Counted from the stretch's first letter, positions 7,271 to 15,014 are shown. The stretch is DNA of 36,844 nt from Micrococcaceae bacterium (GCA_030452125.1 JAKDMV010000018.1:1-36844); one strand, 5' to 3'. Program-made: numbers and translations. The notes: generated by a model from the sequence alone, not told the origin.

Positions 7271-8536
7271 ATGCGCGAGTACACACGGACCGCCGACCCT
7301 GCGACCCCCCAGGCCCCCATGATGCGGTGGGCCGTCCTCGGTGCCGGTGCCGGTGTCGCCGCCGGCTCCCTGCTGGCCGCCAGTGCCTCCGCGTTGGCCG
7401 GATACTTCGCCCGGCAAGTGGTGCTTCCGGTACGCAAGACCGAGGATCTGGCGATCCTCGCCGTCGTGCGCGGGGACGAGGGAATGGAAGTGATCCTGCC
7501 CGCCACCGCCGAAACCACCGATCCCGGTACCTATTCGCTGTACTTCGACGTCGGCCGCGGCCACGCCAGGATCGGGGAGATCCTCTCCTTCACCCCGGCC
7601 GAAGGCACCATCGCCCGCCGCGTGGAGCACGTGTACTCGGGAAACCTGGAGACCGCGGTGCGTGGCTGGTGGTCCGGCGCGGTCTACGAGACCCCCGAGG
7701 ACGCCGGGTTCGCCTTCGAGAGCGTGGACATCCCCACGTCGGTGGGCAACGCCCCGGCCTGGGTGGTTCCCGGAACCGATCGCGCCGACACCTGGGCGAT
7801 CATGGTGCACGGCCGCGGGGCGGCACGCACCGAGGGCCTGCGGGCCTTGTCCACCACTGCGGAACTGGGCATCAGTTCACTGCTGCTGTCCTACCGCAAC
7901 GACGGGGTGGCCCCGTCGGCCGCCGATCAGCGCTACGGACTGGGCAGCACCGAATGGGAGGACGTCGACGCCGGGATCGACTTCGCCCTTCAGCACGGGG
8001 CACGCAACGTGATCCTCATGGGCTGGTCCATGGGCGGGGCCATCAGTTTGCAGGTGGCCGATAAATCTCGGCATAAGCGCCATATCCAGGCACTGGTCCT
8101 GGATGGCCCCGTGGTGAACTGGATCGACGTCCTGCGCCACCAGGCCAAGGTCAACCGCATCCCCGAAGCCGTCGGGCGGCTCGGGCAATGGTTGCTCTCC
8201 AACCGGGCGGGCCGCGCGATCACCGGACTGGCGGCCCCGGTGGACCTGAAGGAGCTGAACTGGATCGCCAAGGCCGACCAGCTGCGCGTTCCCACCCTGA
8301 TCCTGCATAGCGAAGACGACGACTTCGTGCCGGTGGGCCCCTCGGCCCAGCTGGCCGAACTCAATCCCGAGATGGTCACCTTCGAACGCTTCACGCTCGC
8401 GGCACATACCCGCGAGTGGAACGTCGATCCCGAACGCTGGGAGCAGACGGTCATCCGGTGGCTCTCGCGGATCATCGTGGCCCCCAAACCCGGGGCGGGG
8501 AATCCCGGCAGCCGGGGCCGCGGCCCGAAGGGCTAG
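7271..8536 (+). CDS. Alpha/beta hydrolase (serine aminopeptidase S33-like) with N-terminal membrane anchor
   Basis: Protein of 421 residues. An N-terminal hydrophobic segment (about residues 17-47) looks like a signal anchor, followed by a beta-rich region and an alpha/beta hydrolase domain. The nucleophile elbow is GWSMGG with S253, the acid is D349-D351 in HSEDDDFVP, and the histidine is H379 in LAAHTREW. Substrate is unknown; the family includes esterases and lipases. For the ATG at 7271, TTGGCG and CATGAT are spaced by 17 nt and CATGAT sits 6 nt from the ATG, consistent with leaderless expression. The frame is open upstream to 7142 and an ATG at 7220 is possible. The 3' end overlaps the convergent ybaK-type gene by 4 nt. 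Confidence 0.85.
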   Translation: MREYTRTADPATPQAPMMRWAVLGAGAGVAAGSLLAASASALAGYFARQVVLPVRKTEDLAILAVVRGDEGMEVILPATAETTDPGTYSLYFDVGRGHARIGEILSFTPAEGTIARRVEHVYSGNLETAVRGWWSGAVYETPEDAGFAFESVDIPTSVGNAPAWVVPGTDRADTWAIMVHGRGAARTEGLRALSTTAELGISSLLLSYRNDGVAPSAADQRYGLGSTEWEDVDAGIDFALQHGARNVILMGWSMGGAISLQVADKSRHKRHIQALVLDGPVVNWIDVLRHQAKVNRIPEAVGRLGQWLLSNRAGRAITGLAAPVDLKELNWIAKADQLRVPTLILHSEDDDFVPVGPSAQLAELNPEMVTFERFTLAAHTREWNVDPERWEQTVIRWLSRIIVAPKPGAGNPGSRGRGPKG

Positions 8537-9045
8537 GGGCCGGCCAGCGGAACCGGACGCGCGCCGGTCAACCGGATCAGATCCTGCGGAGCCAATTCAA
8601 TCTCCAGCCCGCGACGCCCGCCCGAGACGTGGATCGTGGGCCAGTCCAGTGCGGAATCATCAAGGACCGTCGTGGAAGGGTGTCGTTGACCCAGCGGGGA
8701 GATCCCGCCCAACACATAGCCGGTACGGCGTTGCGCGTCGGCCGCCTGCGCCAGATGGACCTTCTTCACGTGCAGGGCCATGGCCGCCGCCTTGAGATCC
8801 AGCGACCCGGTCACCGGGACGACCGCCACCGCGAGCGCCTCGGACCCCGGGCGGCCGGTATCGATCAGTAGGGTCTTGAAGACCCGGGCGGGATCCACCC
8901 CCAGGGCCTCCGCGGCTTCGGCACCGTAGGACGGAGCCTGCGGATCATGCGCGTAGGCATGGGTCCCGTATTCGGCCCCGTCCGCGTCCAGGAGCAGGGT
9001 GGCCGGGGTGCCACCGGCGTCGTGGGCGTGCTTCTTCCTGGACAT
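8533..9045 (-). CDS. ybaK: YbaK/EbsC-type Cys-tRNA(Pro) deacylase
   Basis: Trans-editing protein of 170 residues that hydrolyses misacylated Cys-tRNA(Pro) in the cytoplasm. The conserved lysine of the family is K57 in PARVFKTLLI. The TGSLDLKAAAMALHVKKVHLA, TGYVLGGISPLGQ and GRRGLEIELAPQDLIRLTGA blocks match the YbaK domain. The start is ATG 9045 (or the adjacent GTG 9048), only 11-14 nt after the sufE stop, so it is likely translated from the sseA-sufE transcript. That context couples it to cysteine and sulfur handling. Confidence 0.92.
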   Translation of the reverse strand: MSRKKHAHDAGGTPATLLLDADGAEYGTHAYAHDPQAPSYGAEAAEALGVDPARVFKTLLIDTGRPGSEALAVAVVPVTGSLDLKAAAMALHVKKVHLAQAADAQRRTGYVLGGISPLGQRHPSTTVLDDSALDWPTIHVSGGRRGLEIELAPQDLIRLTGARPVPLAGP

Positions 9046-9056
9046 CACGGGGCCTG

Positions 9057-9503
9057 TTACGCGGCCAGGCCTTCGGCGACCTTGCGTTTGATGCGGCCCA
9101 GCAGCGAGGACATCCCGCGCATGCGCAGCGGGGTGATGGCCCGGGTCAGCCCGAGCCGGTCGGGCATGTCGTTGGGTACGGCGAGGATCTCGGCGGCCGG
9201 CAAGCCATCGAGGCCTTCCGCCAGGACGCCCGCGAAACCCCGGGAGGTCGGGGCCTCCGGCGGCGCCGAGAAGAACAGACTGACTTCCCGGGCGTCGGTA
9301 TCGGCGATCTCCAGGGTCAGGAACAGCGGGGTCTGGCATTCCACGACCCGTTCCAGCAACTCCGGGTGTTCGGCGAACCGCTCCGGCAGGGCGGGTAGTT
9401 CGTCGGAGAACTCCAGGAGCAATTCGAGGCGCTCGCGCTCGGTGATTGCGTTGAAGTCATCGATGATCTCCGCCAGGGCGGAGGGAATGGCAGTCTCACT
9501 CAT
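9057..9503 (-). CDS. sufE: SufE family sulfur acceptor protein
   Basis: Small soluble protein of 148 residues that takes persulfide sulfur from a desulfurase or sulfurtransferase. The acceptor cysteine is C56 in ERVVECQTPLFL, with the surrounding LEFSDELPALPERF helix typical of SufE. The ATG at 9503 has AAGGAG 9 nt upstream. It lies 29 nt after the sulfurtransferase stop on the same strand. In actinobacteria this pair is usually adjacent and outside the suf cluster, suggesting that SufE here works with the rhodanese rather than directly with SufS. Confidence 0.92.
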   Translation of the reverse strand: MSETAIPSALAEIIDDFNAITERERLELLLEFSDELPALPERFAEHPELLERVVECQTPLFLTLEIADTDAREVSLFFSAPPEAPTSRGFAGVLAEGLDGLPAAEILAVPNDMPDRLGLTRAITPLRMRGMSSLLGRIKRKVAEGLAA

Positions 9504-9532
9504 GGGTGCATGCTCCTTGGTGGGCGGGGGGC

Positions 9533-10444
9533 CTAGCTGCGGGATGACGAGGCCGGGGCCTCGCCACGCTCGGTACCGACGGCGATCGGAACCCGGACCG
9601 CGTTGCCCCATTCGGTCCAGGAACCATCGTAGTTGCGAACGGAATCGAAGCCGAGCAGGTGCTTGAGCACGAACCAGGTATGGCTGGACCGTTCGCCGAT
9701 CCGGCAGTAGGCAATGACGTCGTCCCCGGGCTTCAGCCCCGCCTCGTCCAAGTAGAGGGCCTCCAGCTCGGGACGGCTGCGGAAGGTGCCGTCCTCGTTG
9801 GCCGCCTTGCTCCAGGGAACCGAGGCAGCGGTGGGGATGTGCCCGCCGCGCAACGTGCCTTCCTGCGGGTAGTCCGGCATGTGGGTGCGTTCGCCGGTGT
9901 ATTCCTCGGGGGAGCGTACGTCGATCAACGGCTTGCCGAAGTGGGCGCTGACATCCTCGCGGAAGGCTCGGATCGCGTCGTCGTTGCGGGGGACCACTGG
10001 GTAGTCGACGGTTTCGGGCCGGGGCTTTTCCCTAGTCGTCTCGCGTCCTTCGGCCAACCATTTATCGCGGCCGCCGTCCAGCAGCCGGACGTCTTCGTGG
10101 CCGAACAGGGTGAAGACCCAGAGTGCGTAGGCGGCCCACCAGTTGCTCTTGTCCCCGTAGATCACCACGGTGGTCTCCCGGGTGATGCCCTTGGACCCCA
10201 TGAGCCGGGCGAAGGCTTCACCCTCGACGTAATCGCGGGTGACCTCGTCGTTCAGGTCGGTGTGCCAGTCGATGTTCACGGCGCCGGGGATGTGCCCGGT
10301 GGAGTAGAGCAGGATGTCTTCGTTGGATTCCACGACGACCAGGCCGTCATCCTTCAGATGCTCGGCCAGCCAATCGGTGGAGACCAAGCGCCCGGGATGG
10401 GCATAGGCGGAGAACTTGGCAGTGGTATCGGCGGCAAGGCCCAT
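9533..10444 (-). CDS. sseA: Sulfurtransferase with two rhodanese domains (SseA-like)
   Basis: Tandem rhodanese of 303 residues. The N-terminal domain (about 20-135) lacks an active-site cysteine and is structural. The C-terminal domain (about 160-290) carries C247 in the loop CRIGERS, which binds the persulfide. It would move sulfur from thiosulfate or 3-mercaptopyruvate to an acceptor. The ATG at 10444 has GAGGA 6 nt upstream. A TAGGCT hexamer at 10486-10491 gives a leader of about 35 nt. It is the first gene of the unit sseA-sufE-ybaK. Confidence 0.93.
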   Translation of the reverse strand: MGLAADTTAKFSAYAHPGRLVSTDWLAEHLKDDGLVVVESNEDILLYSTGHIPGAVNIDWHTDLNDEVTRDYVEGEAFARLMGSKGITRETTVVIYGDKSNWWAAYALWVFTLFGHEDVRLLDGGRDKWLAEGRETTREKPRPETVDYPVVPRNDDAIRAFREDVSAHFGKPLIDVRSPEEYTGERTHMPDYPQEGTLRGGHIPTAASVPWSKAANEDGTFRSRPELEALYLDEAGLKPGDDVIAYCRIGERSSHTWFVLKHLLGFDSVRNYDGSWTEWGNAVRVPIAVGTERGEAPASSSRS

Positions 10445-10485
10445 GAGGATTCCTCGTTTCACACGGTGGCTGGGGATCTGTCTCC

Positions 10486-10491
10486 AGCCTA
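10486..10491 (-). promoter_or_regulatory. Candidate -10 hexamer TAGGCT for the sseA-sufE-ybaK unit
   Basis: TAGGCT on the minus strand lies about 42 nt before the sseA ATG, giving a short leader with the GAGGA ribosome site. On the plus strand the same gap holds a TAAAGT (10552-10557) that could serve zapE. Confidence 0.35.
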
Positions 10492-10617
10492 CGTCTTCGG
10501 GTGCCGGCCTGCTGGGTCGGGCGTCACGTGCCGGTGGCTTTGCGCGCGGGGCGTAAAGTTGGTCATGGTGCGCCCCGCGTGCCGGCCCGTCCCCTCACAA
10601 AGGAACCGACCCCGCCC

Positions 10618-11658
10618 GTGGCACACATCGAACACCTGACCGAACGCATCCCCCAGGTCTCGCCCGACGAACTCCTGGCCGGATTCCATCCGTCCTACCG
10701 GTTCGGCGTGGTCTCCTTCGACACCTTCCGTCCGGATCCGGCGCAGCCTTCACAGACCGAGGCGGTGGAGGCCCTGCGGGCCTTCGCCGAGGGCGTCGGT
10801 GGCTCGAAGAAGTCCCTGCTGGGACGGATCTTCGGGGGGAAGGGACCGCAGACCAAGGCCGGCATCTATCTCGATGGCGGGTTCGGCGTGGGCAAGACCC
10901 ACTTGTTGGCCTCCCTCTGGCACGCGGTTCCCGGCCCCAAGGCCTTCGGTACGTTCGTTGAATACACCAACCTGGTCGGCGCCCTGTCGTTCCGCAAGAC
11001 GGTGGAGGTCCTCAGCGGCTACAACCTGGTGTGCATCGATGAATTCGAACTCGACGATCCCGGTGACACGGTGCTGATGTCGCGGCTGATGCGTGAACTA
11101 TCCGATGCCGGAGTCAAACTCGCGGCGACCTCGAACACCCTGCCGGGCTCCTTGGGCGAGGGGCGCTTCGCCGCCGTGGACTTCCAGCGCGAGATCCAGG
11201 TGCTGGCGGACCAGTTCGATGTCCTGCGCATCGACGGCGACGACTTCCGCCACCGTGGCCTGCCCGAGGCGCCCCGGCCCGTGGATGATGCCGCCCTGGA
11301 GTCCACCGCCACCGAACTCTATGCCGATAAGGTCCTGGCCATCGATGACTTCGAAGCGCTGGTGAAGCATCTGTCGAGCGTCCACCCCAGCCGTTACCGG
11401 CAGTTGGTGGACGATATCGACATCCTGGTCCTCCACGAGGTCCGGACCATCACCGAACAGTCGCTGGCCCTGCGCTTCGTCGTGCTGGCCGACCGGCTCT
11501 ACGACAAGGACGTTCCCGTCCTGGCCAGTGGGAAACCGTTCAACGAGTTGTTCACCGAGGAGATGATGGCCGGGGGGTACCAGAAGAAGTACTCCCGTGC
11601 CGTGTCGCGGCTGACGGCCCTGGCCCGAGAAGGCCAGAAGGCCGAAGTGGCGATCTAG
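10618..11658 (+). CDS. zapE: Cell division protein ZapE (AFG1-like P-loop ATPase)
   Basis: Cytoplasmic ATPase of 346 residues in the AFG1/ZapE family, which in proteobacteria acts at the division ring. Walker A is GGFGVGKTHL with K93 and Walker B is LVCIDEF with D141-E142. A conserved TSNTLPGSLGEGRF sensor segment follows, and the C-terminal lid region contains SRLTALAREG. The GTG at 10618 is chosen because homology starts there (AHIEHLTERIPQVSPDELLAGF). An AAGGAA lies about 14 nt upstream, longer than usual spacing, so the exact start is less certain. The gene is convergent with the broken methyltransferase 7 nt away. Confidence 0.92.
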   Translation: MAHIEHLTERIPQVSPDELLAGFHPSYRFGVVSFDTFRPDPAQPSQTEAVEALRAFAEGVGGSKKSLLGRIFGGKGPQTKAGIYLDGGFGVGKTHLLASLWHAVPGPKAFGTFVEYTNLVGALSFRKTVEVLSGYNLVCIDEFELDDPGDTVLMSRLMRELSDAGVKLAATSNTLPGSLGEGRFAAVDFQREIQVLADQFDVLRIDGDDFRHRGLPEAPRPVDDAALESTATELYADKVLAIDDFEALVKHLSSVHPSRYRQLVDDIDILVLHEVRTITEQSLALRFVVLADRLYDKDVPVLASGKPFNELFTEEMMAGGYQKKYSRAVSRLTALAREGQKAEVAI

Positions 11659-11665
11659 CCTCGGT

Positions 11666-12413
11666 TCACGAGGTGGTCGTGACGCCCGTGGTGGCGAGCA
11701 CGATGAGCAACCGGTGCCGGGCAGCCACGGGATCGCCTTCCCAAGTACCCATGACCTCGACGTGCTCGAAGCCCGCAGCGCCCAACGCTTCGATCAGCTC
11801 GGTTTCGGTGCGGAAGTACAGGGCGCTGGTGAAGATCCTGTCGGTTCCGTTGGCGAAGAGGTTATGGCTGTCGAAGACGACGACGCCGGGGCACACCGAT
11901 GTGACTTCCAACCATTCGGTGAAGGTCCCGAATGCTGCCGGGCGGACATGGGTTGTTTGGTCCGGAGTCCAGTTCTTCCATTCGCGGTGGGCCGGGTTGC
12001 GCGTTTCGAAGGCCAAGGCCCCGCCCGGAGTGAGGCTGCGTCGAAGATGGTCGAGCGTCTCCACGAGCTCGTCCGTGCCGATGTGCATGAAGGCGTTCCC
12101 GGTGCAAAGCACCAGATCGGCAGGAGCCGAGGGGTCCAGGACACGGGCATCACCGTCGATCCACCTCACCGCACCCGCCCCGGGCCGGCGGCGGGCGTAT
12201 CCGAGCATCGTGGGGGCTCGGGTCCACACCGATGACCTCGCGCCCGGGGGCCGTGAGGGTTCGGGTCAGCAGCCCGGTGCCGCACCCCAGATCGATGATC
12301 TTTCCGGCACCGAGGGTGTCGGCGAGCGACCGGTAATACTCGTGGTCCCGCCCTGCCGGGTGAGCGGTTTCGTAGAGGGCCACGAGATCCTCGTCGCCCT
12401 AGGGGTCCACCAT
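11666..12413 (-). pseudogene. Class I SAM-dependent methyltransferase, disrupted by a nonsense codon and a frameshift
   Basis: The ancestral start appears to be the ATG at 12413, preceded by TAGGCT at a 6-nt gap, but codon 5 is TAG (12399-12401). Downstream the frame encodes DEDLVALYETAHPAGRDHEYYRSL and the SAM motif IIDLGCGTGLL, then VIGVDPSP. There a run of five C on the coding strand (GGGGG at 12212-12216) shifts the frame. Removing one base restores VDPSPTMLGYARRR and the rest of the domain (DLVLCTGNAFMHI, LTPGGALAFETRNP), ending at 11666. A GTG at 12383 with GAGG could restart translation but would still meet the frameshift. Two lesions favour a true pseudogene over a sequencing error. 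Confidence 0.8.
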
Positions 12414-12422
12414 GATCTCAGC

Positions 12423-13613
12423 CTAATGGCGTCCCGGACGTTCTATCGCCCATCTGACCAACAGCCCCCCGGCCAGCCCCCAGAATGCGGCGCCGACCCC
12501 CAGGAACGCGACGCCGGAGGCGGTGATCATGAACGTGGTCAACGCCCCGAACCGGGAGCGTGGGTCCTCGAGGGCGGAAGAGGCCGCGGCACCCAGGGTG
12601 CCGAAGAGCGCCAGACCCGCGGCTGCGGTCAGCAGGCCCTCGGGGGCGGTGACGGCGATCGCCCCCACCACGGTGGCCCCCAGACCGAGGAGGAAGTAGA
12701 AGCCGCCGGCGGAGACCGCGGCGATCCAGCGGCGCGAACGGTCGGGTCCGGCTTCCTCGCCGGCGGCGAGGGCCGCGGATATCGCGGCCAGGTTGATGGC
12801 ATGCCCGCCGAAGAAGGCGGCGCCGAGTCCGGCGGCGCCGGTGGCCAGCATGGAGGCGGTCCAGGGGGTCTTGTAACCGAACCCGGACAGGACGGCCATC
12901 CCGGGGATGTTCTGCGAGGCCATGGTCACGATGTACAGGGGCACCGCGACGCCGGTGGCTCCGGCCCAGGTGAATTTCGGCAGGGTGAATTCCAACCGGG
13001 GCCATAGATCGCCGGGCAGCGCCGTTCCGGTCTGGGCCGCGTTGAACAGGACGATCAGCAACGTGGCGGCCATGGCAGCCGGGACGGCCCACCGAGGCGC
13101 CCAGCGCATGCACACGAGCCAGACCAGGATGATCGCCCCGGCCATGAGCGGGACATTGGCCAGTGCGTGGAACGGGGCCAGACAGAGTTCGAACAGGACC
13201 CCGGCGAGCATCGCCTGGGCCAGGGGTGCCGGAAGCCTTCCGAGCAGCCGCCCGATGACCGGGACGGCACCGGTGAGGAAGATCAGCAGGGCACACATCA
13301 CGAAACCGCCGACGGCCTCGTCCCAGCCGAGCCCGAGCCCGCCGGCGGCCGCCAGCAAGGCGGCACCGGGAGTCGACCAGGCGAAGGTCACCGGACGCCG
13401 CGTGGTGACCGCGATGGCAACGGTGCACAAGGAGAACGAGATGGTCAGCGCCAGTAGCCCGGAAGCGGCCTGCCCGGGGCTGGCGCCCACGGCGCTGAGC
13501 CCGGCCAGGACGACGGTGAAGGAGGAGGTGAATCCCACCAGGGCGGTGACCAGACCGGCAGTCAGTGGGCGGACGAGATCGCCCGGGGCGGTGGGAACTG
13601 GAGTATGGGACAT
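12423..13613 (-). CDS. benE: BenE family benzoate/H+ symporter-like transporter
   Basis: Membrane protein of 396 residues with about 12 hydrophobic helices. The BenE signature is clear: FTSSFTVVLAGLSAVGASPGQAASG near the N-terminus and FGGHAINLAAISAALAAG around 260-280. The family imports benzoate or related aromatic acids with protons, but no aromatic catabolic genes lie nearby, so the substrate here is open. The ATG at 13613 has only a close GAGG. The gene is divergent from an XRE-cupin regulator across a 56-nt gap with a palindrome, which suggests local control. The TAG stop forms the start of a TAGGCT hexamer before the methyltransferase remnant. Confidence 0.9.
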   Translation of the reverse strand: MSHTPVPTAPGDLVRPLTAGLVTALVGFTSSFTVVLAGLSAVGASPGQAASGLLALTISFSLCTVAIAVTTRRPVTFAWSTPGAALLAAAGGLGLGWDEAVGGFVMCALLIFLTGAVPVIGRLLGRLPAPLAQAMLAGVLFELCLAPFHALANVPLMAGAIILVWLVCMRWAPRWAVPAAMAATLLIVLFNAAQTGTALPGDLWPRLEFTLPKFTWAGATGVAVPLYIVTMASQNIPGMAVLSGFGYKTPWTASMLATGAAGLGAAFFGGHAINLAAISAALAAGEEAGPDRSRRWIAAVSAGGFYFLLGLGATVVGAIAVTAPEGLLTAAAGLALFGTLGAAASSALEDPRSRFGALTTFMITASGVAFLGVGAAFWGLAGGLLVRWAIERPGRH

Positions 13614-13630
13614 GACCTCGACTGACGGTG

Positions 13631-13646
13631 GTTCTGTTTACGGAAC
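13631..13646. promoter_or_regulatory. 16-bp imperfect palindrome, candidate operator between benE and its divergent regulator
   Basis: GTTCTGTTTACGGAAC is a dyad with arms GTTC-GT and AC-GAAC and one arm mismatch. It sits 17 nt from the benE ATG and overlaps the presumed -35 zone of the regulator promoter. An XRE-type dimer could bind here and control both genes. This is inference from position and symmetry. Confidence 0.5.
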
Positions 13647-13657
13647 GACTCTCAGCG

Positions 13658-13663
13658 TAGTCT
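13658..13663 (+). promoter_or_regulatory. -10 hexamer TAGTCT for the XRE-cupin regulator, leaderless geometry
   Basis: TAGTCT lies exactly 6 nt before the ATG at 13670. A weak TGTTTA -35 lies 17 nt upstream, inside the palindrome. No SD is present, consistent with a leaderless mRNA. Confidence 0.5.
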
Positions 13664-13669
13664 GGGTCC

Positions 13670-14278
13670 ATGTCAGCCGCAATCGATCCCCGCATGCTCC
13701 ACGTCGGCAACCGGATCCGCACGCACCGGCAAGGTGCCGGGCTGTCGCTGACCGGCCTGGCCACGGCCGCGGGCATCGGCAAGGGGACGCTCTCCGAACT
13801 CGAGCACGGGCAGCGCAACCCGACCTTGGAGACCCTCTATGCCGTCGCCGGGGTGCTGGGAGTCCCGTTGGCCGGCTTCGTCTCCACCGATGACGGACAC
13901 CAGCCGGTGGCCTCGCAGGCCACCGGGGGAGCCGGGCCGCTGCCGGGCGATGGAGCGATCTCGGTGGGAGGCGGTCCGGTATCGGCCCGGTTGCTGGAGG
14001 CCCGCCGGGTTGCCGACGGGTCGTTGATCGAAGTGTATTGGCTCACGATCGGTCCGGGCCGGAGGGTTTCCCCGGCCCATGGACGGGGCGTGGCCGAACG
14101 CCTGGTCCTCGTGGGGGGGGAGGCCGAGGTGGGGCCGGAGGGCTGGACCAAACGGATCAAGGCCGGGCAGGCCCTGTCATGGGAGTCCTCTGGTCGACAT
14201 GTCTACTCATCGGACGTGGGTGCCGAAGGGGTGCTGACCATCATCAATCCGCCGATCCCCGGGGCCGCCGGGCGTTAA
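13670..14278 (+). CDS. XRE family transcriptional regulator with C-terminal cupin domain
   Basis: DNA-binding protein of 202 residues. The helix-turn-helix lies at about 12-65 (VGNRIRTHRQGAGLSLTGLATAAGIGKGTLSELEHGQRNPTLETLYAVAGVL). A linker and then a cupin-type sensing domain follow, from about residue 105 to the end (GGEAEVGPEGWTKRIKAGQALSWES). Such regulators often control the adjacent transporter and sense its substrate. It is divergent from benE and shares the palindrome in between. The ATG at 13670 has no SD but has TAGTCT 6 nt upstream. A strong hairpin terminator follows the stop. Confidence 0.9.
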   Translation: MSAAIDPRMLHVGNRIRTHRQGAGLSLTGLATAAGIGKGTLSELEHGQRNPTLETLYAVAGVLGVPLAGFVSTDDGHQPVASQATGGAGPLPGDGAISVGGGPVSARLLEARRVADGSLIEVYWLTIGPGRRVSPAHGRGVAERLVLVGGEAEVGPEGWTKRIKAGQALSWESSGRHVYSSDVGAEGVLTIINPPIPGAAGR

Positions 14279-14280
14279 CG

Positions 14281-14324
14281 GGCAGGTGCCGGCCCCGCCT
14301 CCCGGCGGGACCGGCACCTGTTTG
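14281..14324 (+). terminator. Hairpin terminator after the XRE-cupin regulator
   Basis: The arms CAGGTGCCGG...CCGCC and GGCGG...CCGGCACCTG pair over about 17 bp with one mismatch and a 4-nt loop, followed by TTT. It starts 2-4 nt after the regulator stop. Confidence 0.75.
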
Positions 14325-14370
14325 CCGTGCTCGTGGGCCGGCAGGCGTCCTGTGGGGGACGCGTGGAATT

Positions 14371-14598
14371 CTAGGTCGGAGGATTCGAGTCGTTGCCGGC
14401 TGCCTTGTCGAGAAGGTGGTGGGCGGATTCCTGGAGGTGTTCCACCTGCTCGGAATACCTGCCACCGGTTTTCTCGTCGACGAAACCGCCGACACCGCCT
14501 ACGGCCCCACGGAGCTTCTCGGCTCCGTCTTCGGCCACTGTCGCGGCCTTGTCCTTGAGTCCCTCGGCCTTGCCCTTGAGCTCGTCAAAAAAAGCCAA
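14371..14598 (-). CDS. Rv0909-type putative antitoxin / small helical protein
   Basis: Small charged protein of 75 residues, MAFFDELKGKAEGLKDKAA... with a GGFVDEKTGGRYSEQVEHLQE core. This matches the actinobacterial MT0933/Rv0909 'antitoxin' family, whose role as an antitoxin is mostly predicted. The start is TTG at 14598 with GAGGAGGT 5 nt upstream. Upstream are a TATGAT -10, a perfect palindrome in the promoter spacer and a hairpin in the leader. No toxin gene lies next to it: upstream is the tRNA cluster terminator and downstream is the convergent regulator. It may be an orphan stress protein rather than a toxin partner. Confidence 0.8.
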   Translation of the reverse strand: MAFFDELKGKAEGLKDKAATVAEDGAEKLRGAVGGVGGFVDEKTGGRYSEQVEHLQESAHHLLDKAAGNDSNPPT

Positions 14599-14618
14599 GT
14601 GCCACCTCCTCTCCTCCG

Positions 14619-14637
14619 GGAAGCCTTCGAGGCTTCC
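14619..14637 (-). promoter_or_regulatory. Leader hairpin before the antitoxin-like gene
   Basis: GGAAGCCT and AGGCTTCC form a perfect 8-bp stem with a 3-nt loop, ending a few nt before the GGAGG-rich ribosome site of the small gene. It could stabilise the mRNA or tune translation. Confidence 0.45.
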
Positions 14638-14648
14638 GTGTGATCACC

Positions 14649-14669
14649 ATCATACCGGCGGACCGCCGG
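14649..14669 (-). promoter_or_regulatory. TATGAT -10 with adjoining perfect palindrome (candidate operator)
   Basis: On the minus strand a near-consensus TATGAT (14649-14654) directly follows CCGGCGGtCCGCCGG (14655-14669), a perfect 7-bp inverted repeat with one central base. The palindrome fills most of the spacer between -10 and the expected -35 (near 14672-14678, weak). A repressor bound there would block the promoter of the antitoxin-like gene. Confidence 0.5.
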
Positions 14670-14688
14670 CCAATTCGAGGGGAAGGCA

Positions 14689-14730
14689 ACAAAAAAACCG
14701 CCTGGTCGACCCTGGGGTCATCCGGCGGTT
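14689..14730 (-). terminator. Rho-independent terminator of the tRNA cluster
   Basis: On the minus strand AACCGCC (14724-14730) pairs with GGCGGTT (14696-14702) and is followed by a run of seven T. It lies 3 nt after the last tRNA. Confidence 0.75.
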
Positions 14731-14732
14731 CG

Positions 14733-14809
14733 TGGAGCGGACAGCGAGACTCGAACTCGCGACCTCCACCTTGGCAAGGTGGCGCTCTAGCCAACTGAGC
14801 TATGTCCGC
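14733..14809 (-). tRNA. tRNA-Gly (anticodon GCC), CCA encoded
   Basis: The cloverleaf closes with acceptor GCGGACA/TGTCCGC, D-arm, an anticodon arm CCACC-TTGCCAA-GGTGG and T-loop TTCGAGT. The anticodon GCC reads glycine codons GGC/GGU. The 3' CCA is encoded (14733-14735), unlike in the other three tRNAs here. It is last in the cluster. Confidence 0.95.
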
Positions 14810-14843
14810 ATAAAAACGCTCCGCCGTGGCGGAGCAGTTTCAG

Positions 14844-14915
14844 TGGGCGATACTGGGTTCGAACCAGTGACCTCTTCCGTGTCAGGGAAGCGCGCTACCG
14901 CTGCGCTAATCGCCC
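14844..14915 (-). tRNA. tRNA-Val (anticodon GAC)
   Basis: Acceptor GGGCGAT/ATCGCCC, anticodon arm CTTCC-CTGACAC-GGAAG with anticodon GAC, and T-loop TTCGAAC. The discriminator is A. The CCA end is not encoded. It is third in the cluster. Confidence 0.94.
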
Positions 14916-14943
14916 TCTTCAGGGTGCAACATTACCGTATGCG

Positions 14944-15014
14944 AGGTGGGGACGGGATTCGAACCCGCGTATACGGCTTTGCAGGCCGCTGCCTAGCCAC
15001 TCGGCCACCCCACC
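14944..15014 (-). tRNA. tRNA-Cys (anticodon GCA)
   Basis: Acceptor GGTGGGG/CCCCACC, anticodon arm CGGCC-TGCAA with anticodon GCA, and T-loop TTCGAAT. The discriminator U is the identity base for cysteine. CCA is not encoded. It is second in the cluster. Confidence 0.95.

Noticed and set aside
14655-14669. CCGGCGG palindrome as a terminator of the antitoxin-like gene or tRNAs
   Set aside because: It lies upstream of the small gene and after the tRNA terminator, has a one-base loop and no T-run; an operator in the promoter spacer fits better.
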